Assembly (NCBI RefSeq): GCF_949628265.1
Contig: NC_088788.1
Coordinates: 34,830,335-34,894,334 of the forward strand
Length of the DNA stretch: 64,000 bases
Source of the DNA: Cloeon dipterum
Lineage: Eukaryota > Arthropoda > Insecta > Ephemeroptera > Baetidae
Reading direction: 5' to 3'
Every line of letters begins with the position of its first letter. Positions within the stretch are counted from its first letter, which is position 1. This document shows positions 36,401 through 47,613 of this stretch, one piece after another. The notes under the pieces are model-generated. The model was not told the DNA's origin, did not search any database, and saw only the letters and a list, made by a program, of their open reading frames with translations. The position numbers and the translations under genes are program-made.

Positions 36401-37370
36401 GAAACAATTTACCATTTACTCCCTTAGCCCCTGGCACTTGTACAATAAAAAAATTTAAATTTATAGCTGACTGTTAGTACCTTTCCCTTCCGGTGCACGC
36501 AAAGTATTTTCTGAAATCTTAACTCAGGATGTGCGCTGTTGGCAGAAGGAAATTCCTTGAATTTCGCTCATTGCCAACGCATTATTTTTACAGCAAAAAC
36601 CTGGGCAATCGCTCTTTAATTGTTGCAGCGGCAGTTAGCTGCTGTTTTTGCGCAGCGGGCCAAGGAGACGTGGCCAAGTTCAGCTGCACACTTTGCGAGC
36701 CGGTGGGTGACTCCCAAAGGTGGGCGCACGTCCTGGCGAAATAGATACTTTCTTCGCAGGTGCGCACATTTGCCACTGACAATTATTGCCACATTGTGTC
36801 TTTCAATCGATTGATTATCCGCGACTCTTCATTTTTGTGCGACAACTTGACCCCTTCGAACCCTGAAAACAACGTTTCAGCGTAATGTGTTTGCAGCTTA
36901 TGCGAACAACTTCAATGGCAGCTTTCCCTTTTGTTTAACATTGAACTTTCCGCCGATACACTTTTATGGCTCAAGATATGTAGAGGAATTTTCATTTACA
37001 TACTCTGACTGAGTAGGTGTTTCAAGCTAAAGAGGTAAACTGAAGTGGGAGCATACTTACGCTATTAATTAAAACTAGTATAATGAGCAGCAATAGACAA
37101 GAAAGTGGCTTTTCGGTTTTATAATTGCTTTATTTCTCATACAAAATGTTCGTTCAGATATCTTTTAAGGTAATATTCATCATCATAAAAGTACCTACTA
37201 ATAATATGCGCGTTTAAAAATAAATGGTACTGTTACTTGTAAGAATATCACTTAATTTTCTTACGTAACTGAAATTGTGCCTGTAGCTAAGGGTCGCCGA
37301 CATACCATAATAGAGATTTAGTTACAAACCATAGAGACAACCTTACATATTTAGACGAAATTGAAAAAGA
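33410..37370. other. Intergenic stretch without recognised genes
   Basis: A 134-codon frame at 33486-33890 abuts the LINE remnant but shows no family motif. Otherwise the stretch has only short frames in mixed composition. No RNA gene or long inverted repeat was recognised. Confidence 0.5.
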
Positions 37371-37399
37371 TGCCAAAATGGTTGTCACGTGGCATATAG

Positions 37400-37870
37400 T
37401 CTGCGTAACAAAACGCCAAAATCGGGCAGAAGCGGCCACGGCCTTGCCGCGTGACCCACAACGAAGCCTGTTTGCAAATGTCACCAGCAGAAATCGCGTG
37501 CCGAAACGTGGCCCAGCCGCGTTGATCCGTCGGGATGACCAGCACGCACGCGAGAGCTGCTGGAGCGCGCGCGCGCGCGCTCAACTCGGCCGCAGGTGAG
37601 CTGCGCGCGCGAGTTGCATCACTGGACCACAGACTTACTTTCTCTGTACTCCCCGGCCTTGACTCCGGAGCCGCCGCTATGCAATTGCCCCACTAATTAC
37701 CGCCTATTGCTCGTCTAATGCCGCAAGTGCACGCACGCAGAGTGCAGCAGCCGTGGTGCACTCACGACCCACACTCGCAGCGGCGGCAGCGCACCGACGC
37801 TCGGCAAAACAACATCCAATTGCGTCCAGGTCAATACTCGCTCTTGCCTCATGCACCATGCACTTGGATC
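37400..37870. promoter_or_regulatory. CpG-rich island with a minus-strand splice donor
   Basis: The block is rich in CpG, including a (GC)n run near 37567-37582, in otherwise AT-rich DNA. On the minus strand a good donor (agagaaa|gtaagt) falls at 37639/37638. This could be a distal promoter and untranslated first exon of ELOVL-A, alternative to the 25.97 kb leader. The evidence is composition plus one splice signal. Confidence 0.3.
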
Positions 37871-37879
37871 GCACCACGA

Positions 37880-40330
37880 TTTCCTAATGCAACTGCCACG
37901 AAAATGTCGATTGTTTGCCAAACTTTCAGGATATGTCAATATCACAAAATTTGGATTAAATCAACTGAAAGCTAATAATTATTTCGCCTTAACCAGATTG
38001 CAAAATATAATGCCAAATGGGGAGTTATGAACAAGATTTATTAAAATTACTAAAATCCGTGAAATTTCTCTCTTTGAAATAAAGAATGGAATTTAGGACG
38101 CTCGAATTTTGTACCAAGTAGGGTGAGTGGCGGGGCTGAACAAGATTTCATCACTTTTGCCCTTTTTTAAATTTTCTGATCCGGTAATTCGGCGTTCTTG
38201 GCAATTAAATCTGTGGTATTTATTTTGTTTGTGGTGAGGTCTGAAGGGCAAAAACAGCTGCTCTTCCGTTCGCGAACGTGCGATATAATTCCCCTCTTCA
38301 ATAACTTCTCACTTTGAACCATAAATTTTAGTTTTTATTTAAGGTTATATTAAAATGTCGTTTATTGTTTGTTTTGATCAAAAATTGATTAAAGATTTGA
38401 ATTAAATTTAAAACATGCCCATGTTAATTGTTGGTAGATTCCAATGAAGTCAGCTGCAGTTGAGGTTGTCATAATTTTTTTCTTAATTCTAAGCAACAGG
38501 AAATTTCTGTCAAAAATACGGAAAAAAACAGCTGGCTTTACCCAATGGAAGCTGTATTCACAACCTGAATATAGTTTGGTTGTCGAAATTCAAAATAAAT
38601 TGACCCCGCAAGGTTTGAAAGCTTTCGAAGCGGAGTTTCATTTCGTCAAAAGAGGATAATTGCATTCAAGTCGTAAAAGCATTTCCAAAAAGAGCAATAA
38701 AAACACGACTAAGTTGAGAAACAAGGCAAATTCCAAAGAAGCCTTTGTTTATACGATATGCGGAATCAGACTTAATTAATTAATTGCTAAATGATGATTC
38801 AATACTAAATTGTCAGTTTAATTTTTTATGTGGCACCATGACGTTCGATGAATATGCCTGCAGTTTTATTCTAATATTTTATTAATGCATACAAAAAGGT
38901 ACACAATTTTCCACGCCCACTCAAACCAATTTATCAAGTTAGTGTCATACGTGAAAATACTAAAATTAACTCTAGTTTTCAATTGAATTTATTAAATTGA
39001 TTTGCTACGTCGCTCTTATTCATACACATTCAATATATTTATCTTGTTGGCATTATCGGAAAAATGGCATTAAAATGTTATTTCCTGCCTCAATATAGCT
39101 GTATAAGTGTGCATTTCTCGCACACAAAATTGCTAGATAAAGGAAGTTGGTTGTTGAACTAAATTTTTAATTCCTGCATGCACGGCCCACGTTCACTGAA
39201 GGAAGCACACTCTTCTGGAGCAAGGTGTTGATTTAGACACGCATGGAACGGCATTTAGGCCAAACGCAACGTGCAGCCTAGAGAGCACTACTCTTGATAT
39301 CGGTGCCTTCTCATTTGGACGCGCACTCTTTGAAAATCGGCAATTAGAACGAGGAGCTGTTTTCTAACTATTTTATTTTTCTCAATCCTCTGACCTCTAT
39401 ACGACTGACATCTTGCAAAAACTACAACTTTTGGTCATGAAATTAAGTGGAGCCTTGTGTCTAAAAACGACTTGAACATAACCTCGAGCAATCAATTTGC
39501 AATACGAACAATCTCGAACCTTCTTCAAATAATTGATCATTGTGAACTTTCTCAAACAATCAAATTTTTAAAATATTCCTGCATCCGTTTGTTTCTGAAT
39601 TTTTTCAACTAGATTTCACTCATCTTACAATTTGACAAAATTAATGCAGATTGGGCTAGAAAATTAACGAGAAAACGTGTGTCAACTTGGTCACGTCGTA
39701 CAAAATTTTGCAAACTGCAATATTTTGCAAGCCAACGGGCTGATTAATCAAACGCGCCCGCCAAACTTGACACAGAATCCGATAGGTTATTTCCTAAAAA
39801 AAAGCGCCTCGGAGAGCTGCAGACACGTAATCCTATCTGCAGGCCAATATGGGAGCGCGCTGTGCGTTCAAATCGTGGTCGCCTGCCTAACAGAGATCGA
39901 ATAGAAAGTGATTTCCATTCGGCTGTTGGAGCTCGCTGACCGCTACCTACATTGCTGCAAGGTCACAAGGAAATATATGCCGGGACACTTGCGTATTCGC
40001 TCTCCGATTTATGGGTTAAATGCCACAAAGAGGCGCGCATTTTCAGCTTTGTGTTTGTGCAAGGGGGAGCGCCGCTTTTATCTCGGCAGACGCGGACGTT
40101 TGGCCGACGGCGCGCGATAGAAAGGAGAAGGGTTTGTTAATTAATTAACATTCGCCTGCAATCGAGTTGCGAATTGAGAAACCTTTCTTGATAATTCCTC
40201 TTCGGCTAGATGAATTTAGTCGTTGAAAGATTGCAATGGATCTTTTCACAATTTAACAATTACATTAATTAATTGCGGAAACTACTTCAATCCATCATGG
40301 AACTGCATTTTTTGCTGCATGGCCCGAGAT
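37880..40330. other. Intergenic stretch without recognised genes
   Basis: AT-rich DNA with short frames only. I see no feature that I can support. Confidence 0.5.
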
Positions 40331-40334
40331 TTTA

Positions 40335-41000
40335 ACTATGCAGATCTCAAAAGAATATAAACATTTCTCACCAAATCTTAGGTTCTAAACATCAGATTAA
40401 CAAAAACTGCACACCGTCTTACTCTTCTTGATCGCCCTAAGATAAATAAAGCGGTTTAAAGATGCCAACATCTTATTTTCAGGGCGATACACACTAAATT
40501 TCTTTGAGTATAGTGATGTAAAAAAAACAATAAAATTGTAAATTTCACGTTTTTAGGGTGCGAAAGGGGGTTGAAGGCCCTTAGGCTACTATGAATATCT
40601 AGGGGATATCGAGACTAGTCCATCGGTGAGTGTTTTTTTGGAAATCTGATCATTAGAACCTAAGATTTGGATGTGCAAACATTTTTTGAAATCCCGAGAA
40701 TTCACCAAATTTGGTGGTTTTTATTTTTTAATTTAGATCTAAGGGAAACAACTTCAGATTTTGACTTACCCTAATTTTTTGTGCTCTACAAGATGGCAAT
40801 GCAAAATATTTTAAAATTTCAATAAATCCAACTTCCTTACTTTGAATTAAATGACTTTGATATTTATCCTACCACCTTGAAATCAAAATAAAAGTTGTTT
40901 AACTTGACGATACAAGTTCAACGGGGTCTGATTTTTTTGTTCTACGCTAAGGAGAAAATTCAAATATCCGTGAAACCCGCAACTGTGGGAAAGTCGGGGT
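40335..41000. repeat. Dispersed repeat family E, copy 5
   Basis: A reverse unit at about 40370-40460 ('caccaaatctta', 'caaaaactgcacaccgt') is followed by a forward unit at about 40600-40700 ('atctaggggatatcgagact', 'taagatttggatgtgcaaac'). A right extension near 40895-40965 around 'aagttcaacggggtctga' is the reverse of the block at 2265-2320 and 46475-46525. It is the longest copy and shows that family E is composite. Confidence 0.6.
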
Positions 41001-41599
41001 TTTGGCAATGTCGCTTTCGGTCAAATAAGGCCTAATCTCAGTAATAAAACCTCATCAAGATACTTAGACCCCTGCCAGAATTACGTATCTTACTTGGACA
41101 TATATAGGATCAATAAAAACCTGTGACTACTTAATATTTTTGTTTAAATCAGAAAAAAACTGAAAGTACAAAAAAGTTGTTCTCTTCTAGAATAGCTGCC
41201 GACCGACTTTTTAATTTTCCTGGCGTATAATCCCGTTTAGAAAAAACTCACACGATTTTTTTTATTCAGCTCAAATATCCAGTTTAACTGGTTGTTTGAA
41301 CTATTAAAGAACTAAATTATTCCGTTCAACTCAGTTGTATTTTTATGTCCCTTCGATTTTCACTTTTTAACCATTTTAAATAATTTCTAATGAAAGAAAT
41401 GTTATGAAATAATTTCTGACGATTGTTGGCAGTGACGGATTAAATCCCACTAAATGTGCGTACGACACGGCCACTGCACGCACCTCTAATTTAGTGGGAG
41501 GGACCAAGCCGTGAAAATTTTTAGTAGGAACCTGGCTGCCCGAGTGCGTTTAATTTCATACATGTGAGTGTGTGTTGCATAAGAAGCGCGAGTTGCTTC

Positions 41600-41640
41600 T
41601 TATAGGAGAGATAAAAACGATCGCGTCCCCACTCTCAGGC
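41600..41640 (+). promoter_or_regulatory. Putative core promoter of ELOVL-B
   Basis: A TATA-like 'agataaaaacg' near 41608 is followed about 27 bases later by 'tctcaggc', a weak initiator match. The implied leader to the ATG at 41743 would be about 110 bases. Neither element is a perfect consensus. Confidence 0.4.
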
Positions 41641-41742
41641 GCTGCAGATTCGACGCCAGGTTCACTTTTGCTGCGTTGTTTCAGTCCTGCTCAACCTCCA
41701 GGGGGATAGAAGCACCCTTGCTGACTGCGCAGCACTGCCGAC

Positions 41743-44700
41743 ATGGATTTGCAAAGTTGCTCCGCCGGAAACCTCTCGGAATGTGAGTCTTTATATCAAT
41801 TGCCATTGTCTAATTTTTATTATTGCTCCTGTGCACAGCAGAATAATTCTGAATTGTCATGATTAGTTGACGGAATTTGGTGATAATTGTTTTATCAAAC
41901 GGCCCAAAAGAGGCAATTCACCGCCGCCTTTTCACTCTCGGAAGCTTGCAGATTCTTCTCGAGCGTGAATGAGTGCTCCAATTGAGTCATGATTCGGCAC
42001 TTTTACTTTCAAAACTGTAATTCGCACAATCTCGCGCGCACCTAATTGAAAACGAACGTGTAAGCTAAGCGTTTTCCTGTCTTTAAAATTCATTAAGGGG
42101 AAATTTCTTGCTAAATAAACTCTACTGTAATTTATTACAGTACAGAGAAACTTGAAACTAATAAAAACAGTTTATTTGTAATTTTATTTGGTTATTTATC
42201 TTTTGAAATAGAAATTATAATTGACAAATAAATATTTTATTATTAATTGATGATTCAGTAGTATAATCGATGAATGAATAACTTTGAAAGGTTGTTTTTA
42301 CAGTAATTGTGTACATACGGAATGAAAATTGGTACAGCTTTTTATAAATTTGAGGATTAACAAGTCAAAATATGCTTATTAAAAAAACTAGCTCAAAATA
42401 GATGATTTTACAGCGGCATGTAGTTAATTAAATTTGGAGCTAACGATATTCGGCTGAACCAAATGCACGCGGCAGGTGATGTAATTGGCAGCTGACCATA
42501 AACCGGCCCCGCGCCCGTCGCTTTCTGGTTTCCATTTCTTCTGTGTGAAAAGTGCAAGTTTTGCCGTGTTGACCTAGATACCTAGATTCTACGAGCCCCG
42601 CCGCTTATTTTTCCTCTACCGTATAAAGTGCTAATAATAATTTTGTCGCTTAATCGCTGTTTGGCTGGTAACCACAGGTTAGATTCGATTGCTCGCCGCT
42701 ATTAATCAGAGCCAGAGAGCGGATTGAATTTATTTCACGAGATCAGTTTACGCAACCTTCAAATATTGATGGAGAAATTGTCGGTTTCCGCGACTTAAAT
42801 TTTTATTCAATATAGTGTTCGGCGTACGTGTAAGGTCACACACCTGTTTTTTCCCCTCTGGTTGACCGCTGAACAGAGTTCAACAAAAGTGAACACTCGA
42901 AATTCGCTGTAGGGAAGTGGCAAAACTGGTTTCGCCGTCATTAATCTCATCTTTTGCACGGTGTTCATCGTTGAACGTTTCGAACATACCTCCGTCAGGG
43001 TCACTCGCCTGCACATTGGACAAAAACAACAGACGTTTCAAAACTTGATTAATCGAGATGCTGAGGTTTTTTTGCTTCGGAAATAATGAAGGCTCAAGGG
43101 CCTCGTCGTGGATTTTTTGCTGCAAAAGCTAATGCACTCAAATTCTGAGGTCATGAAGTCTCTAAACACGCAGAACATTCATTTGGTTGTTTTATTGGCC
43201 GCCAAACAACATTTTAAACCTTCAATGGATCAACACTGAAAGTTTCTGGAAAATAATTTTCATCTTTTTGCCGTAATTATGTTCTGAAAATTAGGAAAGA
43301 GCTCAAATTTACCTAGGTTGCCGTTTAATTTCTGAGAAATTCAGCTCCAAAGATTGCATTAATGAAATCAGGATTTATTTCAGGATAGATCGTGACAAAG
43401 GGATCAAATCAAGCGAAAAAAATTTAATTGCTCGAGAAAATTGGCAAAATCTTAAATTGCACACTATGCAAAGACAACTATTCAAACTTAAAATGTGATC
43501 ATCTGCTAATTCAAGTCACCAACTCGAATTAATTTCAATTGTTGCGCTACCTCAATCCACTTTATTTCTAGAGTGTCTCTGAAATTCAAATTCCGCCATA
43601 GAAATTAAACGTGGCGGCTCGAGAGCGCCGGGTTTTTTTTATGCCTCCGATCAAGGTACTAACTTGTCATACCACTTGCAGCGAGCCTCATTTACTCACA
43701 ATCAGGTCTGCTTGGCGCGTGAGTACGTGCTCCTGTTCGGTCTGCGAATAAACATAAATTTGGCATGTCGAAATCCTTGTCCCACAAAATATCGTCGATA
43801 CCACGACGGACGGATGGCACGCGCGAAAGACCTGTCGGCAGGGGGCGGATGACAGCCTTCGCGAAATAATCACTAATTATAAGTTTTAACGATTTGAATT
43901 TCATTACGCTCTATGCGTCGTTTTGTAATCGGCGTTCGCTCGATGCATAAACCATGTAATCTCTCTCTCTCTCTCGTGTGCTCACATGCGTGCCGTGCGA
44001 GAGAGGGAACAAGCCGGTGCTGTTGCTCACTCGAAATCAAAGGCCGTGCAGCAGGATGAATTTATGAAAAATTATTCGGAACCGCGTGCGCGTTGCCTTG
44101 AAGCCAGAAAGCGGCAAATAATTATTTTTGTAACGACACAATAATTTAAATAATTCATTGGAAAATCCTCGATCGCTAATAGAACGCGTTTGAAATCTGC
44201 ATTCTGCCATTCCTTCCACAACTATAATTGTGCGGATCTGGGATTTTCCGCTAGTTTATGTTACGTTCTCTGGATTTGCAGCCGTCTCAAGGTGAGCAGC
44301 AATTTGTCTGCATTTTATTCGCAATTACCCTACGCTGCATATATTTATACTGCGTAGAAACAATCATAGTATGCGACTAAAAGGCTCGCGGCGTGAACTA
44401 AAAAATGTGTCACCTTTGGTAATAGAAAAGTTGCCACCAAAAGCGCATGTGTTCGGCTGATAAGCGCCGCTGAAAAATATGTCCGCACTTCCTTCCACCT
44501 GCGCGAAAGTATAACGATGACCTTTGCGCTTGTTTCAGGTCTGCAACCAACGCCCCAAACACTAGGAGGCCTGCAGGATGCACCTGAAGCTGGCTTCGTC
44601 GGTGCTGCCAAAAGATACTGGCACTTAGTTTTCACCGAACTTGCAGGTAACTGTTCTTTTGGAAGTCATGATCTATTTAAATGAAAATCGCCAACAGACC

Positions 44701-47613
44701 CCCGCACGAATGATTGGCTACTCATCAGCAGCCCCCTCCCCGGGCTCACCATCATCGCCTGCTATCTCATCTTCTGCCTCAAGGTGGGCCCCAAATTCAT
44801 GGAAAACAGAAAGCCCTTCCAGCTGAAGAACACCCTCATCGTCTACAACGCCCTGCAAGTCTATGCCAGCGTCTGGCTATTTTGGGAGGTACGCCGCTTG
44901 ATCAATATTTCAATAAATCCCGTTTGAATTTTATTTTTTCGAAAATAATTCAATGTTTCGTCAGTACTAGAAAAATTTAAAATTAATTTCTAATCCCATT
45001 AATTTTTAAAATTGCACAAAAATTTGTTCCCAAATCCGACAAATATGTCATTCTTGCAGTTAAAATCGTAATAATACGGACAAAAATTAAATTGCAAAAA
45101 AACAATTTATTGGCAATTTGCATATTTAAGCTCTGGTAATTTTGCCCCATACGGAAAACAATTAAAAATATTTATGCAATTAATGCAGCTCAGCTCGATT
45201 GACTAATATTTGTATTGTAATGAAATTTCAGGCTTGCGAAGGAGCTTGGCTCTCTACCTACAGCTGGAGGTGTCAGCCTGTCGATCCCTCAACATCTCCG
45301 GAGGCCATGAGGGTCTGTATTAATTGTCACGGAGTGTGACCTGATTTCATGCCACCCAATAATCAGCCAAATTCCAAGAACCGTTCGATTTCATTGCTCA
45401 ACAAGTTGTCAGTTGAAGATGCAAACACTTTCACCTGGATGAGCTCATATATAAAACCGCAGATGCGGCTGCACGAGAATAAAAGAACGGCGGCTGACTC
45501 TCAATGCACTTGTTTGCGCGTGTGGGTGACCTCCATTGTGCTGAATCATCCGCCGCCGCTTTGTTCTCCTCAAATTATCGCTCTCTTTGATCAGTCTCGA
45601 GTTCCACAATTCATCAAGTCAAATATTGAATGGATCGTTAAGCAGTCTTTGTAAAAATATGATACGGATGATTAATTGTGGGGCTTTTTTGACGATGTGA
45701 AGTATTGCGCTTTTGTTTTTGAAATATGTGTATTTATTCCCTCCACAGGTGGCTAGAGGTGTCTGGATTTACTTCATTTTGAAAATCACCGAGCTTCTGG
45801 ACACAGTAAGTAGCGTCTGTTATTAATTACAATTTATTTAAATTATATTTGAAAAAATCCGGTAATTCGCGGACAAAATCAAAGGAACTTTCTGTGGCTC
45901 TTTCTATTGATTTTGTCTCGCAATCATATCTCCATGAGAAGGAAAACAGAAAAAGCTGTGTTTATTCCACCTGCACAACGGCCGAGCGGAGCCGGTTGCC
46001 TACCTGCGTCACTCACGCTCTATTTTTGCAGGTTTTCTTTGTGCTGCGCAAAAAGCAGAATCAGATTTCGTTCTTGCACCTGTACCACCACACTGTGATG
46101 CCGATGATCTCGTGGGGCTGCACCAAGTACTACCCTGGAGGGCACGGCACCTTCATCGGCTTCATCAACACCTTCGTGCACATCATCATGTACGCATACT
46201 ACCTGCTCTCTGCCCTCGGCCCGCAACTGCAGAAATACTTGTGGTGGAAGAAGTACATCACCAGAATGCAGATGGTACGCAAATCTCCTAATTCATCTAA
46301 GATTAGAAATAAAACTACTATGCTAGTGCGAAAATAGCAAAGATTATTTTTTGGGGCCATAACTTGGCCCTATTAAACAAAAATTCCATAGGAAACCCCC
46401 TGAATTTCCCATTTTTGCGGGTTTACTGGCATTCGAAGATCAAAATTTATTGTTTTTTAGTAACTTTGTTCAGTTTGGTCGCAGAACAAATATTCGGATA
46501 CCGTTCAACTTTGTCTTGTCATTTCAAAAAAGTTTTCTGTAGATCTCAAAGTGGTAGGTCGACGGTTAAGGCCACAAAATATTTGAGTTTTGACATTGTA
46601 ATTTTGTTGAGCACAAAAAATAGGGCAGATCCGCTAAAATTTTGAATGGTTCACATCTTTATTAAAAAATGGTGTTTTTGTTCGGGATTTCAAAAAATGT
46701 TGTCACGCCGAAATCTCAGCTTCTAATAATCGGATTTTCAAAACCTACACATCAATAGACTAGTCTCAACCTCCCCTAGATAGCCGAAGCAGTTTAATTA
46801 TGCAAACCCTTCAGCCCTCTTTATGTATACTAAAAAACCTAAATTTACGCAAATTTTATTGTTTGCACCTCACTGTGCAAGAGAATTTAGTTTTTATCCC
46901 CCTGTAACCACTTCGGCTCATCACGGGACGTGAAGAAAACTCGAACGGTATGCAGTTTTTGTTAATTTGAATCTTAGAACCCAAGATTTAGTTGACAATA
47001 TTGTTTATTCCAAAAGAAAAAACAAGTTTTTCACCAAATCTCGACTTCTAAGTTTACCAAAAACTGCGCGCCATTCAACTCGTCATGACCTCCAACGACG
47101 AGGCGTAAAATGGTATAGAGATGATTCTTCTTACTTAAGAATGGTTACAAAACATTTACTTGTTTATCAGAGTGACTGCATCTGCCACTTTTTTTACCAA
47201 ATTTAAAAACCGTGTGAAGCGCGTGTCGTGAACTGCTATCTAATTGAACTTTCTAAAAAGTGTCGTCAAATTAATGATGTATTTTTCTTTTTAATCGAAA
47301 ACAGGCGCAGTTCTGCATGGCCTTCTTGCACAACACCCAGCTGCTGTTCTACGACTGCGGCTTCCCCAGGTGGACGGCTTTCCTGACCCTGCCCAACGCG
47401 ATTTTCTTCTACTACCTCTTCAACGACTTCTACCAGCAGGCCTACAAGGAGAAGCAGGCCAGACTGAAGGCTGCCAGTGACGCGGCGGCCGCACTTGCCA
47501 AGAACGGAGCGGCCAAAGCCAATGGCAAAACCCGATTGAAAGCTGGTAAAGCAGAATCTCGTGTAATTTTTTCCTATCAATAATTTATTTATTTTCTCGT
47601 GTTTGCAGAATGA
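41743..47613 (+). CDS. ELOVL-B: very-long-chain fatty-acid elongase (ELO family)
   Basis: Eight exons (41743-41782, 44539-44646, 44698-44888, 45232-45312, 45749-45805, 46032-46274, 47305-47545, 47609-47613) give 321 residues. The first two exons were placed by phase: MDLQSCSAGNLSE ends in phase 1, and exon 2 runs through FTELA into the family block DPRTNDWLLISSP (50-62). Motifs in order: ENRKPFQL, RCQPVD, KITELLDT (152-159), QISFLHLYHH (170-179), GGHGTF, NTFVHIIMYAYY, LQKYLWWKK and TRMQMAQF. All catalytic His residues are present, so an active ER 3-ketoacyl-CoA synthase is predicted. Exon 6 is 243 nt, exactly the sum of the 106 and 137 nt exons of the paralogues, so one intron was lost. The tail is Ala/Lys-rich and ends RLKAE. 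If the last intron is retained, translation runs to a stop at 47581-47583 with a different C-terminus. The N-terminus is about 29 residues longer than in ELOVL-A. B is the only elongase of the cluster on the plus strand. Confidence 0.9.
43280..43470 (-). repeat. Dispersed repeat family F, copy 3
   Basis: The blocks 'gtttaatttctgagaaattc', 'aaagattgcatt' and 'ggatagatcgtgacaaaggg' follow the same order as copy 2 at 16135-16320, with more mismatches. It lies in the first intron of ELOVL-B. Confidence 0.5.
43963..43977. repeat. Short (CT)n microsatellite
   Basis: About 15 bases of CT repeat in the first ELOVL-B intron, followed shortly by a 'gagagaggga' stretch that could pair with it. Confidence 0.6.
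46345..47100 (-). repeat. Dispersed repeat family E, copy 6 (reverse)
   Basis: This copy fills most of the 1030-base intron of ELOVL-B (46275-47304). It contains 'acctcccctagatagccgaa' (reverse of the hallmark), then a forward-facing unit near 46945 and a reverse unit near 47030-47080 ('caccaaatctcgacttctaa'). The left block at 46475-46525 matches 2265-2320. Confidence 0.65.

Noticed and set aside
44279..44290. A possible 10-base microexon (acceptor gatttgcag, donor caag|gtgagc) in the first ELOVL-B intron
   Set aside because: Its length is not a multiple of three, so it would break the in-phase join of exons 1 and 2.
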